Positions 18,036-25,787 of a DNA stretch of 64,000 bases are shown here, in pieces. Origin of the DNA: Bacteroidota bacterium (lineage in GTDB: Bacteria; Bacteroidota; Bacteroidia; Chitinophagales; Saprospiraceae); the NCBI GenBank assembly GCA_030147525.1, contig JASBVF010000028.1, positions 52,146 through 116,145 of the forward strand, read 5' to 3'. The notes below the pieces were generated by a model. The model was not told the origin of the DNA. It saw only the letters and a list, made by a program, of their open reading frames with translations, and did no database searches. The stretch's first letter is position 1; every line of letters begins with the position of its first letter. A program made the position numbers and the translations under genes.

Positions 18036-18926
18036 CTACCGCCACACCGATATCAGCTGGCTGTACACACTGCCATCGTCCAGTAAACATTTCACAAAGA
18101 AAAGTCCGGTGGGAAAACTCCGGAGGTCAATTTCACCATTTTCAGGTTGTCCCTGCCATACCGTCTGGCCCCGCAGTCCGTAAATGCTGGCCTTCATGAC
18201 GGAGACCCCTTCCGTTTCTATGCGCAGATAATCGGAAACAGGGTTTGGGTACACCTGCACAGGTGGCCCGGGTTCCGGCACGAGCGTGTCAGCCGTCAGC
18301 GTGCATTCATCGAATGGAGAGTAGTAAAAGTTTTCACCGGAAAAACAGCGGAAGTAAACATTCCAGCCATCAAAAGCAGCGCTGCAATAAAAGTCGCCCT
18401 GAGGGAAAAAGTAACTGCACGACAAAGGATCATTCAAATGAGGCTTTCCTACCATACCGATCCCTTCGATGATCATGCGGCCATTGGATGAACTGCCAAA
18501 CTTGGCTATCTGATACCGGCGGTTAATGCCGTTGATCTCGATTTCGCCCGTGCTGGATACCGTGTAGCTGCCTGATTTCATTTGTACAATGCCGCCGCTG
18601 CTTAGGGTAAAGTCGTAGATTTTATGAAAAGTTTCACTGAAGGAATCGTACTCATACACCTTGTCGCCCTCTTCATACACGAAGCGGCCAAACGGATTGC
18701 CAACTAAAGGAAAATGGGTGACTACTTTACAGCTTTTACCCTGAACGACGGTATCGCCTGTCACCTGCAGGGTATGTGTGCCGTAATTATCAAAGATAAA
18801 ACCGCCGAAAACGTAATATTGCCAGGTCTGACCGTCTTGCAGCCAGGTCTGGCTGTCAGCGGTGAAAGGGTGTAACAGCAGCATCGCTGCCGCCAATGTT
18901 GACAGGAGGTAGTTGTTTTTTTTCAT
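18036..18926 (-). CDS. Secreted hypothetical protein with T9SS type A sorting domain
   Basis: 296 residues. A signal peptide (LLSTLAAAMLLLHPFTADSQ) is followed by a beta-rich region with several aromatic strands and four or more Cys (CKVVTHFP, LSCSYFFPQGDFYC, YFRCFSGENF). The last 75 residues are a type A T9SS C-terminal domain: VQVYPNPVSDYLRIET, IYGLRGQTVWQG, LPTGLFFVK-like LRSFPTGLFFVKCL. It is therefore predicted to be exported and surface-anchored or released. The body matches a family of short T9SS cargo proteins of unknown function in Saprospiria. Its 3' end lies in the repeat-rich region. Confidence 0.8.
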   Translation of the reverse strand: MKKNNYLLSTLAAAMLLLHPFTADSQTWLQDGQTWQYYVFGGFIFDNYGTHTLQVTGDTVVQGKSCKVVTHFPLVGNPFGRFVYEEGDKVYEYDSFSETFHKIYDFTLSSGGIVQMKSGSYTVSSTGEIEINGINRRYQIAKFGSSSNGRMIIEGIGMVGKPHLNDPLSCSYFFPQGDFYCSAAFDGWNVYFRCFSGENFYYSPFDECTLTADTLVPEPGPPVQVYPNPVSDYLRIETEGVSVMKASIYGLRGQTVWQGQPENGEIDLRSFPTGLFFVKCLLDDGSVYSQLISVWR

Positions 18927-18985
18927 AGCTGAATATTTTTAGAATGCGATACAATGATAAACAAATATTGCATTACATTAAATAG

Positions 18986-19015
18986 TTGCCGGTGTATCAA
19001 ATGACAAACCGGCAA
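18986..19015. promoter_or_regulatory. Inverted repeat in shared upstream region
   Basis: TTGCCGGT (18986-18993) and ACCGGCAA (19008-19015) flank 14 bases between two divergently oriented genes. It could be an operator or an RNA hairpin. Evidence is positional only. Confidence 0.3.
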
Positions 19016-19070
19016 ACAAAATCGCTGTCTGTCAATTTACCAACAATGAACAGGTTTTAAATACACATCC

Positions 19071-19547
19071 ATGCAAACCGCCACCATAACAGAACTGAAA
19101 AAAGAACTCCGCCTGCTGCCGCCTTCCGAGGTCATGGACATTTGCCTGCGGCTGGCCCGTTTTAAAAAAGACAATAAGGAACTGCTCACCTACCTGCTGT
19201 TTGAAGCAAAAAACGAAGATGCCTACATTCAAAGCATCCAGCATGAACTGGACGAGGAGATGCCAAATGTCAGATCCAACAGCATTTACCTCACCAAAAA
19301 GAGCCTGCGCAAAGTGTTGCGACAGCTCGATAAGTACATCCGCTACTCCGGCAACAAGCAAACAGAGGCAACCCTGCGCCTGTATTTTGTCCGTAAAATC
19401 AAAGAAACCGGCATCCCCGTCAGCCGAAGCCAGGTGCTGACCAATATTTACCAGGGACAGTTGAAGAAAATCAAAGCCGCTGTTTCAAAATTGCATGAAG
19501 ACTTGCAGTATGATTTTGGGCTGGAGCTGGAGGAGGTGGTTGGTTAG
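19071..19547 (+). CDS. Hypothetical helical protein
   Basis: 158 residues, no signal peptide, highly charged and mostly alpha-helical: ITELKKELRLLPPSEVMDICLRLARFKKDNKELLTYLLFEA, then KKSLRKVLRQLDKYIRYSGNKQTEATLRLYFVRKIK. Likely cytoplasmic; it resembles small uncharacterised Bacteroidota proteins but I cannot name a family. The stop codon TAG overlaps the left arm of a GGTTGAG-family hairpin. Convergent with the dehydrogenase gene at 19607. Confidence 0.7.
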   Translation: MQTATITELKKELRLLPPSEVMDICLRLARFKKDNKELLTYLLFEAKNEDAYIQSIQHELDEEMPNVRSNSIYLTKKSLRKVLRQLDKYIRYSGNKQTEATLRLYFVRKIKETGIPVSRSQVLTNIYQGQLKKIKAAVSKLHEDLQYDFGLELEEVVG

Positions 19548-19595
19548 GGTTGAGATGGTTGAGTGCCGCAGCACTGTCTCAACCATCTCAACCCT
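19546..19595. repeat. GGTTGAG-family hairpin at convergent stops
   Basis: AGGGTTGAGATGGTTGAG (19546-19563) is perfectly complementary to 19578-19595, an 18-bp stem with a 14-base loop. It starts within the stop codon of the upstream gene and is followed by CTCATCAACTCTCATCAACT repeats just before the 3' end of the opposing gene. Confidence 0.85.
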
Positions 19596-19606
19596 CTCAA
19601 CTCTCA

Positions 19607-20758
19607 TCAACTCTCATCAACTCCCTGCCGCAGATGCGGATAAGCTTCCGCCCTGTTTTGAAAGGACAATATCTTCGGGTTTTGTATCACCCCTTCCCTG
19701 ATCTCGATGGCACGTTTAATGGTTTCGCTGGTAGCCCAGCTTTCCGGGCCGCCCATGACGATGGGGAGGTACGGGACGATGCTGTTGGATATCTCCCAGG
19801 AGGCGCTGTTCCACAGGTAAGACGGCGTGTGGTCCACTGCGTAATAATGTACAGGACCGGCTTTGAACATCGGTTCTTCAAAGGTGGTAGGCTTCGCAAA
19901 TGAAAAACCCATGCCTTCGTCGCAGCTGACATCTACAATGAGGCTGCCCGGTTTCAATTGGTCGTTTTCATCTTCGTTGACGAACATGACGGGGTTGTCG
20001 GTGTCCTGCAAAATACCGTTGACGATGATATCCGCATCCGCCAGTTCTTTCACGAAGGGGTAAGAACTTCCATCGGGGCGAATGGACACCAGCCTGCCGT
20101 TTTCATCCGCTTCAAACTGGTAATAGTTGACCCCGGCCATTTGCGCAGCGACCAAAATATAATGCCGCTGGGTGAAAATGGTGATATCGTTGATGCCTCT
20201 GGCCTGCAAAGCACGGATGGCTCCACGGCTCACCGAGCCAAAACTGATGACAACGGCCTTGCGTTGCGGACCGTAATTGCCGTCGATGCCTGCCAGGTTC
20301 ATGGCATGCAGCACGCCGGCATAGCCTGCGATTTCATTGTTTTTCTGGAAAATGTGCATCTGCCAGTCGCCGTGTTTTGACCAGCGGTGCATGGCTTCCC
20401 AGGCGATGAGCGTCAGTTTATGGTCGATGGCGGTTTGGGTGATGCTCTCCTGTTGCACGCAATGCGGCCAGCCCCAGTGAATGGTGCCGGGTTTCATATC
20501 CTCAAAATCCTGCTGCACGGGTTTGGCCAGCAGGGCAATTTCGCAGCGCTGAAAGAGTTCTTCCCTTGAAACGACGCCGCCGGTGACAGCTGCTATCTGC
20601 TCGTCGCTGACATCAAATGGCAATCCATAGCCTTTTTCAAAAATAAGTTGGCGTCTTACCTCTTCTTCTATCCAGTCCAGTTGATCGGGGTGAATGGGCA
20701 CCCGCTTTTCCTGTTGCTTTCTTGACGTACCGAAAACGCCTACGGTAAGTAATGACAT
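19607..20758 (-). CDS. Alanine dehydrogenase/PNT-family dehydrogenase (carboxyethyl-ornithine synthase-like)
   Basis: 383 residues. The N-terminal domain has the AlaDH/PNT signature (VGVFGTSRKQQEKRVPIHP, EKGYGLPF, EIALLAKP) and the second half has an NAD(P)-binding segment (KAVVISFGSVSRGAIRALQARG) with SLIVDVSCDEGMGFSFAKPT and HYYAVDHTPSYLWNSAS. The pattern fits an NAD(P)H-dependent dehydrogenase related to alanine dehydrogenase, saccharopine dehydrogenase and N5-(carboxyethyl)ornithine synthase; the last is my best guess. Exact substrate is uncertain. It probably acts in the cytosol on amino acids. Upstream lies the 8-bp GTAGGC array; the downstream end abuts a GGTTGAG hairpin. Confidence 0.72.
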   Translation of the reverse strand: MSLLTVGVFGTSRKQQEKRVPIHPDQLDWIEEEVRRQLIFEKGYGLPFDVSDEQIAAVTGGVVSREELFQRCEIALLAKPVQQDFEDMKPGTIHWGWPHCVQQESITQTAIDHKLTLIAWEAMHRWSKHGDWQMHIFQKNNEIAGYAGVLHAMNLAGIDGNYGPQRKAVVISFGSVSRGAIRALQARGINDITIFTQRHYILVAAQMAGVNYYQFEADENGRLVSIRPDGSSYPFVKELADADIIVNGILQDTDNPVMFVNEDENDQLKPGSLIVDVSCDEGMGFSFAKPTTFEEPMFKAGPVHYYAVDHTPSYLWNSASWEISNSIVPYLPIVMGGPESWATSETIKRAIEIREGVIQNPKILSFQNRAEAYPHLRQGVDES

Positions 20759-20820
20759 ATACTTTTGTAGTTTTTAGATTTCGAAAAATGCCAAACTACG
20801 AAAAGTAGAGGGAATTTGGG

Positions 20821-20973
20821 GAGTGGGCGAGTAGGCGAGTAGGCCGGTAGGCAAGTAGGCCGGTAGGCAGGTAGGCGAGTAGGCAGGTAGGCGAGTAGGC
20901 AGGTAGGCGAGTAGGCAAGTAGGCGTCGGGGTTGCCTACCGGCCTACTCGCCTACCGGCCTACCGGCCTACTT
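20821..20973. repeat. 8-bp nnGTAGGC array with inverted copy
   Basis: Thirteen consecutive octamers of the form NN-GTAGGC run from 20821 to 20924; the variable pair reads GA,GA,GA,CG,AA,CG,AG,GA,AG,GA,AG,GA,AA (the first unit is GTGGGC). A nine-base loop (20925-20933) is followed by five complementary GCCTACNN octamers (20934-20973). The array ends immediately at the stop codon of the next minus-strand gene. Related arrays are at 23506-23576 and 63430-63525. Confidence 0.9.
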
Positions 20974-20974
20974 C

Positions 20975-21460
20975 TCAAACCCGGCCATTGACAAGCTTAG
21001 CCCATCTTTCAATGGACTGGAGTTCTCCGTAGAGTTGTGAGTTCACATCTGAATTGTAGAATTCCAGCTTGATCTCCGGATGATCTTTTGCAATAGGCAG
21101 AAAACCCAGTTCCAGTTTGTCGATCACATCCTGGCTTTTACCGTCGTGTTTAACTTTTCTGCTGGTATTGATAACCCTGCATTTTTCTATTTTACCGAGG
21201 TCGATGGCTTGAGTGGTCTCTTTGTCCTTTACCAGTCGGTAGAAGAATACAAAGTTTTTACTTTCATCAATTCCAATCACGAAGTTGCCGAACAGCTCGT
21301 GCTGTTCTATCCGGCAATTATTTTGATCCGCAACGGCTGACAGTGATTGCAGCAGCTGCTTTTCTTTTTTCTTTCTGTTTTTGCTCATCATGATGAAGGG
21401 CAGCGCACATACAACTATAACAAATGCGCCGCTCAGGACGCTTCCTAATTCCATTTCCAT
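20975..21460 (-). CDS. Hypothetical single-pass membrane protein
   Basis: 161 residues. An N-terminal transmembrane segment (LSGAFVIVVCALPFIMMS) is followed by a basic stop-transfer NRKKKEKQ and a soluble cytoplasmic domain: CRIEQHELFGNFVIGIDESKNFVFFYRL, IEKCRVINTSRKVKHDG, IKLEFYNSD. The soluble part resembles PH-like beta-strand proteins that often follow one TM helix in Bacteroidota, but I cannot assign a family. The stop codon lies at the very edge of the octamer array. Confidence 0.65.
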   Translation of the reverse strand: MEMELGSVLSGAFVIVVCALPFIMMSKNRKKKEKQLLQSLSAVADQNNCRIEQHELFGNFVIGIDESKNFVFFYRLVKDKETTQAIDLGKIEKCRVINTSRKVKHDGKSQDVIDKLELGFLPIAKDHPEIKLEFYNSDVNSQLYGELQSIERWAKLVNGRV

Positions 21461-21559
21461 TTTATTATTCTTTTAAATTTTGACAATAGTTATACAGGCC
21501 ATGTGAGGTACAAAGCCTGAAGGTTGCGAGCTGTTGCAGCCCGGCTAAATGGAAATGGA

Positions 21560-21931
21560 TTACCAGAAGTAATGGAAGGGGAAGATGAGGTCTGATTTCC
21601 GGTATTGCACCAGAAGACCGATGGCGAAGTTGCAGTATTGGGTGAATACTGCTTTAAATAATTGCTCGCTGTTATGCGTGACTGACCACAGTTGGTCAAA
21701 CAGGTTCTTGTAGCCCGGGCCGGAGTAATTGTTAAAGCTGCCGCCCGTGTTTTTTGAAGATGAGGTATGGTAAAACAGGCTTTTTGAAGTATCGGCAAGG
21801 TACAGCTCCTGCCCGGCAGCATGATGCTTTCCAACATCGACACTTTTGGGCAAACCGGTTACATGCATAGCCGCCATGCAGTACAAAGCGGTTAAGAATG
21901 TAACGACTGTTATTTTGAGCCTGTTTTTCAT
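21560..21931 (-). CDS. Small secreted hypothetical protein
   Basis: 123 residues from ATG 21931, which opens a signal peptide (MKNRLKITVVTFLTALYCMA). The mature part includes LPKSVDVGKHHAAGQELYLADTS and ends FAIGLLVQYRKSDLIFPFHYFW, aromatic-rich with no recognised family. An overlapping frame (21490-21843) lacks a signal peptide and has a composition unlike protein, so I prefer this one. It may form a unit with the secreted protein gene just upstream, but no link is proven. Confidence 0.5.
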   Translation of the reverse strand: MKNRLKITVVTFLTALYCMAAMHVTGLPKSVDVGKHHAAGQELYLADTSKSLFYHTSSSKNTGGSFNNYSGPGYKNLFDQLWSVTHNSEQLFKAVFTQYCNFAIGLLVQYRKSDLIFPFHYFW

Positions 21932-22018
21932 CCTGCAAAAGTAGATCAATTTATGACTCAGTGCATCCTTGTTTTTTAAACGTTAGATCAACTTCACGGA
22001 ACACATCCGCTGGCATGA

Positions 22019-22600
22019 TCAATTTGCCCCCGGCTTTAATTTTATCTTTCCCTCATAATCATAATCAAACTTGCTCAATCGGTCTAATTCGGCCTTAATC
22101 CAAACTTCCCAGCGGAGCTTCACACTGTCGTCGTACGCTTCAGTATATTCATTTTCAAACGCAGCTCTTTTAACAGAGAATTCTTCCATAATGTTCGCAT
22201 TGATTTTTTCTATGAGTAATACGCCCATCGCAATCTTTTTTTTCTCTTCCAGCAGCCGCTGCCTGAACTTCCGGCAGTAAACTTCCGCCAGATCAAACAG
22301 GATTTGCTCATAACGCAGCATTTCAACGGTGGCATCATGCGTCGTATCGATCCAGGAGGCTTTTCGGATCAGGGTATTGGTTACGTGCTGGTTGAAGTTA
22401 TGAGCAAACAACCCGAAAACGGGAGGGCGGTAACTGATATTAAACTGCCCGTAAATCGGGCTGTTGTTGTTTTCAACTTTGAGGCAAAAATCATTGGGGC
22501 TTAACCGCTCGCCCGTTCGCCAGGTCAGCTCGCTGCAATCCTGCCCGACCAGGTGGTTCAGGCAAGCGATCAATACCATTACCGTGCAGGTTTTTTTCAT
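22019..22600 (-). CDS. Secreted DUF922-like protein with degenerate HExxH-type motif
   Basis: 193 residues from ATG 22600, which gives a signal peptide (MKKTCTVMVLIACLNHLVGQ) before DCSELTWRTGERLSPNDF. The order LTW...F, then SWID, then MLRYEQILFDLAEVYCRKFRQRL mirrors DUF922 proteins, where the last segment normally reads HEQxHFDI and is a likely zinc site. Here the first His is Tyr and the second is Leu, so metal-dependent activity is probably lost. It would be periplasmic. Family call is by pattern only and needs a profile search. Confidence 0.5.
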   Translation of the reverse strand: MKKTCTVMVLIACLNHLVGQDCSELTWRTGERLSPNDFCLKVENNNSPIYGQFNISYRPPVFGLFAHNFNQHVTNTLIRKASWIDTTHDATVEMLRYEQILFDLAEVYCRKFRQRLLEEKKKIAMGVLLIEKINANIMEEFSVKRAAFENEYTEAYDDSVKLRWEVWIKAELDRLSKFDYDYEGKIKLKPGAN

Positions 22601-22923
22601 CCATGAATCAATTTTAGACAGTTGCGTTGAAAGTTGATAAAGCCTGATCAGGATTTGCCGCATCAACTCTTATCAACCTACCTGAAAAACGGGTCAAATG
22701 TCGGCGAATTAAACCTTCCATGCAATCAAAAAAGACACCCCTCCCCTACTCTTTTTTTTTTGAACGTTTTGGCTGCTGACTTCAGTCTGAAAAAACGTGA
22801 CCAATCAGCGCTCAAAGAAATGGACGGTAAAACCCTCATTTTGAGAGAATCAATTGATAATCAGCAATATAACAGTCAAAATAGCAACATCACCATCTCA
22901 AATGTGGGACAAACAGTGACATA

Positions 22924-22990
22924 AACGTACGCGACAAGTACCCTGAACGTTCGCGACAAGTACCCTGAACGTTCGCTACAGGTACCCATG
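22924..22990. repeat. Triplicate 22-bp repeat with palindromic core
   Basis: Three consecutive 22-bp units at 22924, 22946 and 22968 share GCGACAAGTACCCTG and a palindromic GAACGTTC junction; the third unit is diverged (GCTACAGGTACCC). Exact spacing of two helical turns suggests repeated protein-binding sites, but no adjacent regulator is identified. Confidence 0.8.
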
Positions 22991-23362
22991 TAAATTTATT
23001 TTTGAACACCGGAAAGTCTCTGAATGAGGTTCCACGCCCCCGGCCGGCGGGAGTTACTTTCAAAGAGTATTTGTCGTGTAAATTGCAAATTCAACACAAT
23101 TCAAGCAGCAAATTTTTTAAGCAATTAAATTTGTTTCAACAAAGGAAATCAACCTTTGCTGCTTATTCAGCAGTGAATAAATTATCCAAAACTATTACTG
23201 GAATATTCGAATGAAAACAAGCTGGTTTTTGGTTTGCCAACCTCAGCCAAATCAGAAAACAACCTTTCTTCGACTTTCTTAAAAACGCTTTTTCATCTTC
23301 ATATACCTGTGGCCACGGAGGAATGGCTCCACGTATAGCTAATCGTTCCACTTTACCTTATT

Positions 23363-23426
23363 GGGTGTTTGTGTACTTGTGTACTTGTGTACTTGTGTGT
23401 TTGTGTGTTTATGTGTTTATGTGTTT
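23363..23426. repeat. GTGTACTT/GTGTGTTT octamer array
   Basis: Eight consecutive 8-bp units: GGGTGTTT, three GTGTACTT, two GTGTGTTT and two ATGTGTTT. The period matches that of the GTAGGC arrays although the sequence differs. Confidence 0.85.
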
Positions 23427-23505
23427 GTGATGACTGTATTTCAAACGGTCATGATATGCATATCTATGGTTATAGATACAGGCATCTCGCATAACTATAA
23501 GCGCA

Positions 23506-23576
23506 CTTGCTTACCGGCATACCGGCATACTTGCATACCGGCCTACTTGCATACCGGCCTACTTGCCTACTGCCAT
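23506..23576. repeat. CTTGCMTA/CCGGCMTA octamer array
   Basis: Eight 8-bp units alternate between CTTGC(A/C)TA or CTTGCTTA and CCGGC(A/C)TA, plus a 7-bp remnant. It is the complement-strand form of the nnGTAGGC family. It sits 45 bases before the start of the next gene. Confidence 0.85.
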
Positions 23577-23621
23577 ACTCGTGTACTCATAAATTAATTA
23601 TAAACAACAAAATCAAAATCA

Positions 23622-24383
23622 ATGAAATCAAAAAATCCTTTCTACCTGACCAGGTCTGAGAAGTTCAGAGCTAAATGGCTTAAAAACTTTGCGGAAAAAA
23701 TCGCTGCCTACGCCATATTATTTAACATACCATCCGCATGGGTGGATGAGATTGTGGCCAGCAACACTTTAATTATAGACCTGACGGCATTTCTGGAGAA
23801 ACTTAAAAAGTACACCAATCAGGTTGTAATTATTAAAAATGCCATGTTCAACGTAAATGCCGTCGACCTTAATTTAGCTTATAATCTTCCGCCACTGACA
23901 GACATTCCTACTACAACAAAGACGTATTATCCGAATCAGCTAAAGCGTGCCATAGAAGTGGCAAACATGATTTTGAATAGTCCTGAAATGACAGATGCCA
24001 TTAAAGCCGACCTTCAACTTAACAAACCTTCTGAAACAGAGGCAAGAGAAGCTTCCGGTGCTGCCCGTCAGCCTGTTGTAACCGTCAGGCCTATTGTCAA
24101 AATTAAGGTGTCCGGTGACTTTATAAACCTTAAGGTACTAAGAGGTAAACCATTCAGAAGTATGATGGCAGCTGTTTACGTTAGCCGTGATGACAGAAAC
24201 GATTTTCAGTTTCTAAAAGTTACCAATACCAATACTATTGAAGACCGTGCGGTCTTTCCGGAAGGCGTGGAATTAGTTACCTATACCTATAAAGTTCAAA
24301 TGATGAACGGCGATTTACCCGTCGGAGAGCCATCCGACCCGGTAACAATAACGGTGAGAAAACCATTGCCGGATATAGCTTAA
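23622..24383 (+). CDS. Hypothetical protein with C-terminal beta-sandwich-like domain
   Basis: 253 residues, no signal peptide. The N-terminal 135 residues are helical (SEKFRAKWLKNFAEKIAAYAILF, TNQVVIIKNAMFNVNAVDLN, QLKRAIEVANMILNSPEMTDAI). A linker is followed by a domain with strand pattern VSGDFINLKVLRGKPF, AVYVSRDDRNDFQFLKVT and YTYKVQMMNGDLPVGEPSDPVTITV, close to a fibronectin type III layout. The gene is visibly more AT-rich than its neighbours and is bracketed by an octamer array (5') and a heptamer array (3') whose first unit supplies its TAA stop, suggesting a recently mobile or acquired cassette. Function unknown. Confidence 0.7.
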   Translation: MKSKNPFYLTRSEKFRAKWLKNFAEKIAAYAILFNIPSAWVDEIVASNTLIIDLTAFLEKLKKYTNQVVIIKNAMFNVNAVDLNLAYNLPPLTDIPTTTKTYYPNQLKRAIEVANMILNSPEMTDAIKADLQLNKPSETEAREASGAARQPVVTVRPIVKIKVSGDFINLKVLRGKPFRSMMAAVYVSRDDRNDFQFLKVTNTNTIEDRAVFPEGVELVTYTYKVQMMNGDLPVGEPSDPVTITVRKPLPDIA

Positions 24384-24505
24384 TTTTTAATGGTTAATGG
24401 TTAATTTTTAATGATTAATGGTTAATGGTTAATGGTTAATGATTAGCAGATACTGACCATTAACCATTAATCATTAAAAATTAACCATTAAAAATTAACC
24501 ATTAT
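24380..24505. repeat. TTAATGG heptamer array and inverted copy spanning two stop codons
   Basis: Nine direct 7-bp units from 24380 to 24442 (TTAATTT, TTAATGG, TTAATGG, TTAATTT, TTAATGA, three TTAATGG, TTAATGA), a 14-base loop, then seven complementary units (CCATTAA or AAATTAA types, 24457-24505). The first unit contains the TAA stop of the plus-strand gene. The other end encodes the last Asn-Gly and stop of the minus-strand gene. Confidence 0.9.
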
Positions 24506-25787
24506 AAACCACCTTCCAGATTTTTCCCTTCACAGAATCAGCGATATAAAGCGCACCATCGGGTCCGACGGCGAGGCCGCACGGGCGGTGTTTGGCATCG
24601 CCGGGCGAAGGAATAGTCTCCATACCGGCAAAGCCGCCGGCGAATACATCCCAATCGCCCGCCACTTTTCCGTCTTTAAACGGTACAAACACCACGAAAT
24701 AACCCTTTTGCGGCAGCGGAGAGCGGTTCCAGGAGCCATGAAAAGCGATGAAAGCGCCATTGCGGTATTGCTCAGGGAAAGCGTTGCCCTGATAAAAGAT
24801 CAGGTCGTTGGGCGCCAAGTGCGCAGGAAAGGCAAGGATGGGATCTTTTGCATCAGCGCAACGGCCGGTTTTTTGTCCTTCACCGCCATATTCCGGCGCC
24901 AGCAGCTTTTTATTTTGAGCAGGGTCAAAATAGCAATAAGGCCAGCCGAAGTCGTCACCCTCCTCCACTTCCAGAAACTCCTCGGCGGGTAGTTCGGCGT
25001 TTTGTTCGGGCGTGTAGAGATCAGGCCAGAACTCGTGCAGTTGGTCACGGCCATGCTGCAGGGCAAAGAGCCCGTCGGTTGTTTCATTCCAGTCGAGCGC
25101 AACGGCATTGCGGATGCCCGTGGAGAAGCGAATGCCGTCGACACCGTGTTGCTGCGCCAGTTTATCCACTTCAAACTTCCAGATACCAGCCTGCAGGTCG
25201 AGCAGCGGACAAGGGTCCTGCCCTTTCGAGCCGGCCACCCGGTTATCAATCTGGCAGGCATTCGACGGAGCGCCGACGTTGACGTAGATGTTGCCCTGTC
25301 CGTCCAGGGTAAATGTTTTGGAAGCGTGTTCGTTTTGCTTCGGGAAACCGCCGACGATCAAAACCTTGGAAGCTTCATCAGGCGTCAGCTGCCCTTCCTT
25401 CAGTTCGTAGCGGAATACGGCCTCATCGGAAGAACAATAAAGGTAATTGCCGGAAATCTCCATGCCGGTGCCGTCGTGGCTGCCGAAATATTCGATGATA
25501 TCCGCCCGGCCGTCGCCGCTCGTATCCCGGAGCGCAGCGAGGCCTTTACCGTTGGTCAACCTCGACATTTGAACATAGATGTCTCCGTTGCCGTTGACGG
25601 CAAGATGCCGGGCACGTCCGGCGAGGCTGTCAGCAACCAGAATGGCCTTAAACCCCGCCGGTAATGTAATGGTGGAATCAATGGCCGGAGTAGCGGAAAC
25701 CGCTTCAGTTGTCTGGTCGGAAGAAGACTGGCAGGAAAGAAAAGCGAAAGCAAACAAAGTGCAAAAGAAGAATAAGTGCTGTTTCAT
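24495..25787 (-). CDS. PQQ-dependent sugar dehydrogenase-like lipoprotein
   Basis: 430 residues. Signal peptide with lipobox (FAFAFLSCQ), so lipid-anchored. The mature protein is a six-bladed beta-propeller of the GSDH/L-sorbosone dehydrogenase type: RARHLAVNGNGDIYVQMS, QNEHASKTFTLDGQGNIYVNVGAP, IRFSTGIRNAVALDWN, EGDDFGWPYCYFDP, FIAFHGSWNR, and RPCGLAVGPDGALYIAD. The family oxidises aldoses or related sugars with PQQ, feeding the respiratory chain from the periplasm. Whether this one binds PQQ is not shown. It is divergent from the SusC/SusD pair, suggesting a sugar-use locus; the last residues and stop are encoded inside the heptamer array. Confidence 0.82.
   Translation of the reverse strand: MKQHLFFFCTLFAFAFLSCQSSSDQTTEAVSATPAIDSTITLPAGFKAILVADSLAGRARHLAVNGNGDIYVQMSRLTNGKGLAALRDTSGDGRADIIEYFGSHDGTGMEISGNYLYCSSDEAVFRYELKEGQLTPDEASKVLIVGGFPKQNEHASKTFTLDGQGNIYVNVGAPSNACQIDNRVAGSKGQDPCPLLDLQAGIWKFEVDKLAQQHGVDGIRFSTGIRNAVALDWNETTDGLFALQHGRDQLHEFWPDLYTPEQNAELPAEEFLEVEEGDDFGWPYCYFDPAQNKKLLAPEYGGEGQKTGRCADAKDPILAFPAHLAPNDLIFYQGNAFPEQYRNGAFIAFHGSWNRSPLPQKGYFVVFVPFKDGKVAGDWDVFAGGFAGMETIPSPGDAKHRPCGLAVGPDGALYIADSVKGKIWKVVYNG

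Larger units (their letters stand above)
22601..23621. other. 1-kb repeat-bearing intergenic region
   Basis: AT-rich. Contents in order: a 34-codon ATG frame at 22820-22924 of uncertain reality, a 22-bp triplicate (22924-22990), AT-rich unique sequence, a GTGTACTT octamer array (23363-23426) and a CTTGCATA/CCGGCCTA octamer array (23506-23576). No gene of convincing length is seen. Confidence 0.6.

Noticed and set aside
21490..21843. 117-codon minus-strand frame overlapping the small secreted protein gene
   Set aside because: No signal peptide, atypical Ser/Thr/Pro composition; the overlapping frame at 21560-21931 starts with a clear signal peptide.
22634..22924. 96-codon frame ending NSNITISNVGQTVT
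   Set aside because: Begins inside the opposite gene's 5' part with TTG; only the last 34 codons follow an ATG (22820). The end is suggestive of a repeat-type domain but too short to call.
23361..23597. 78-codon frame of Val/Cys/Leu then Thr/Pro-rich repeats
   Set aside because: Direct translation of two octamer arrays.
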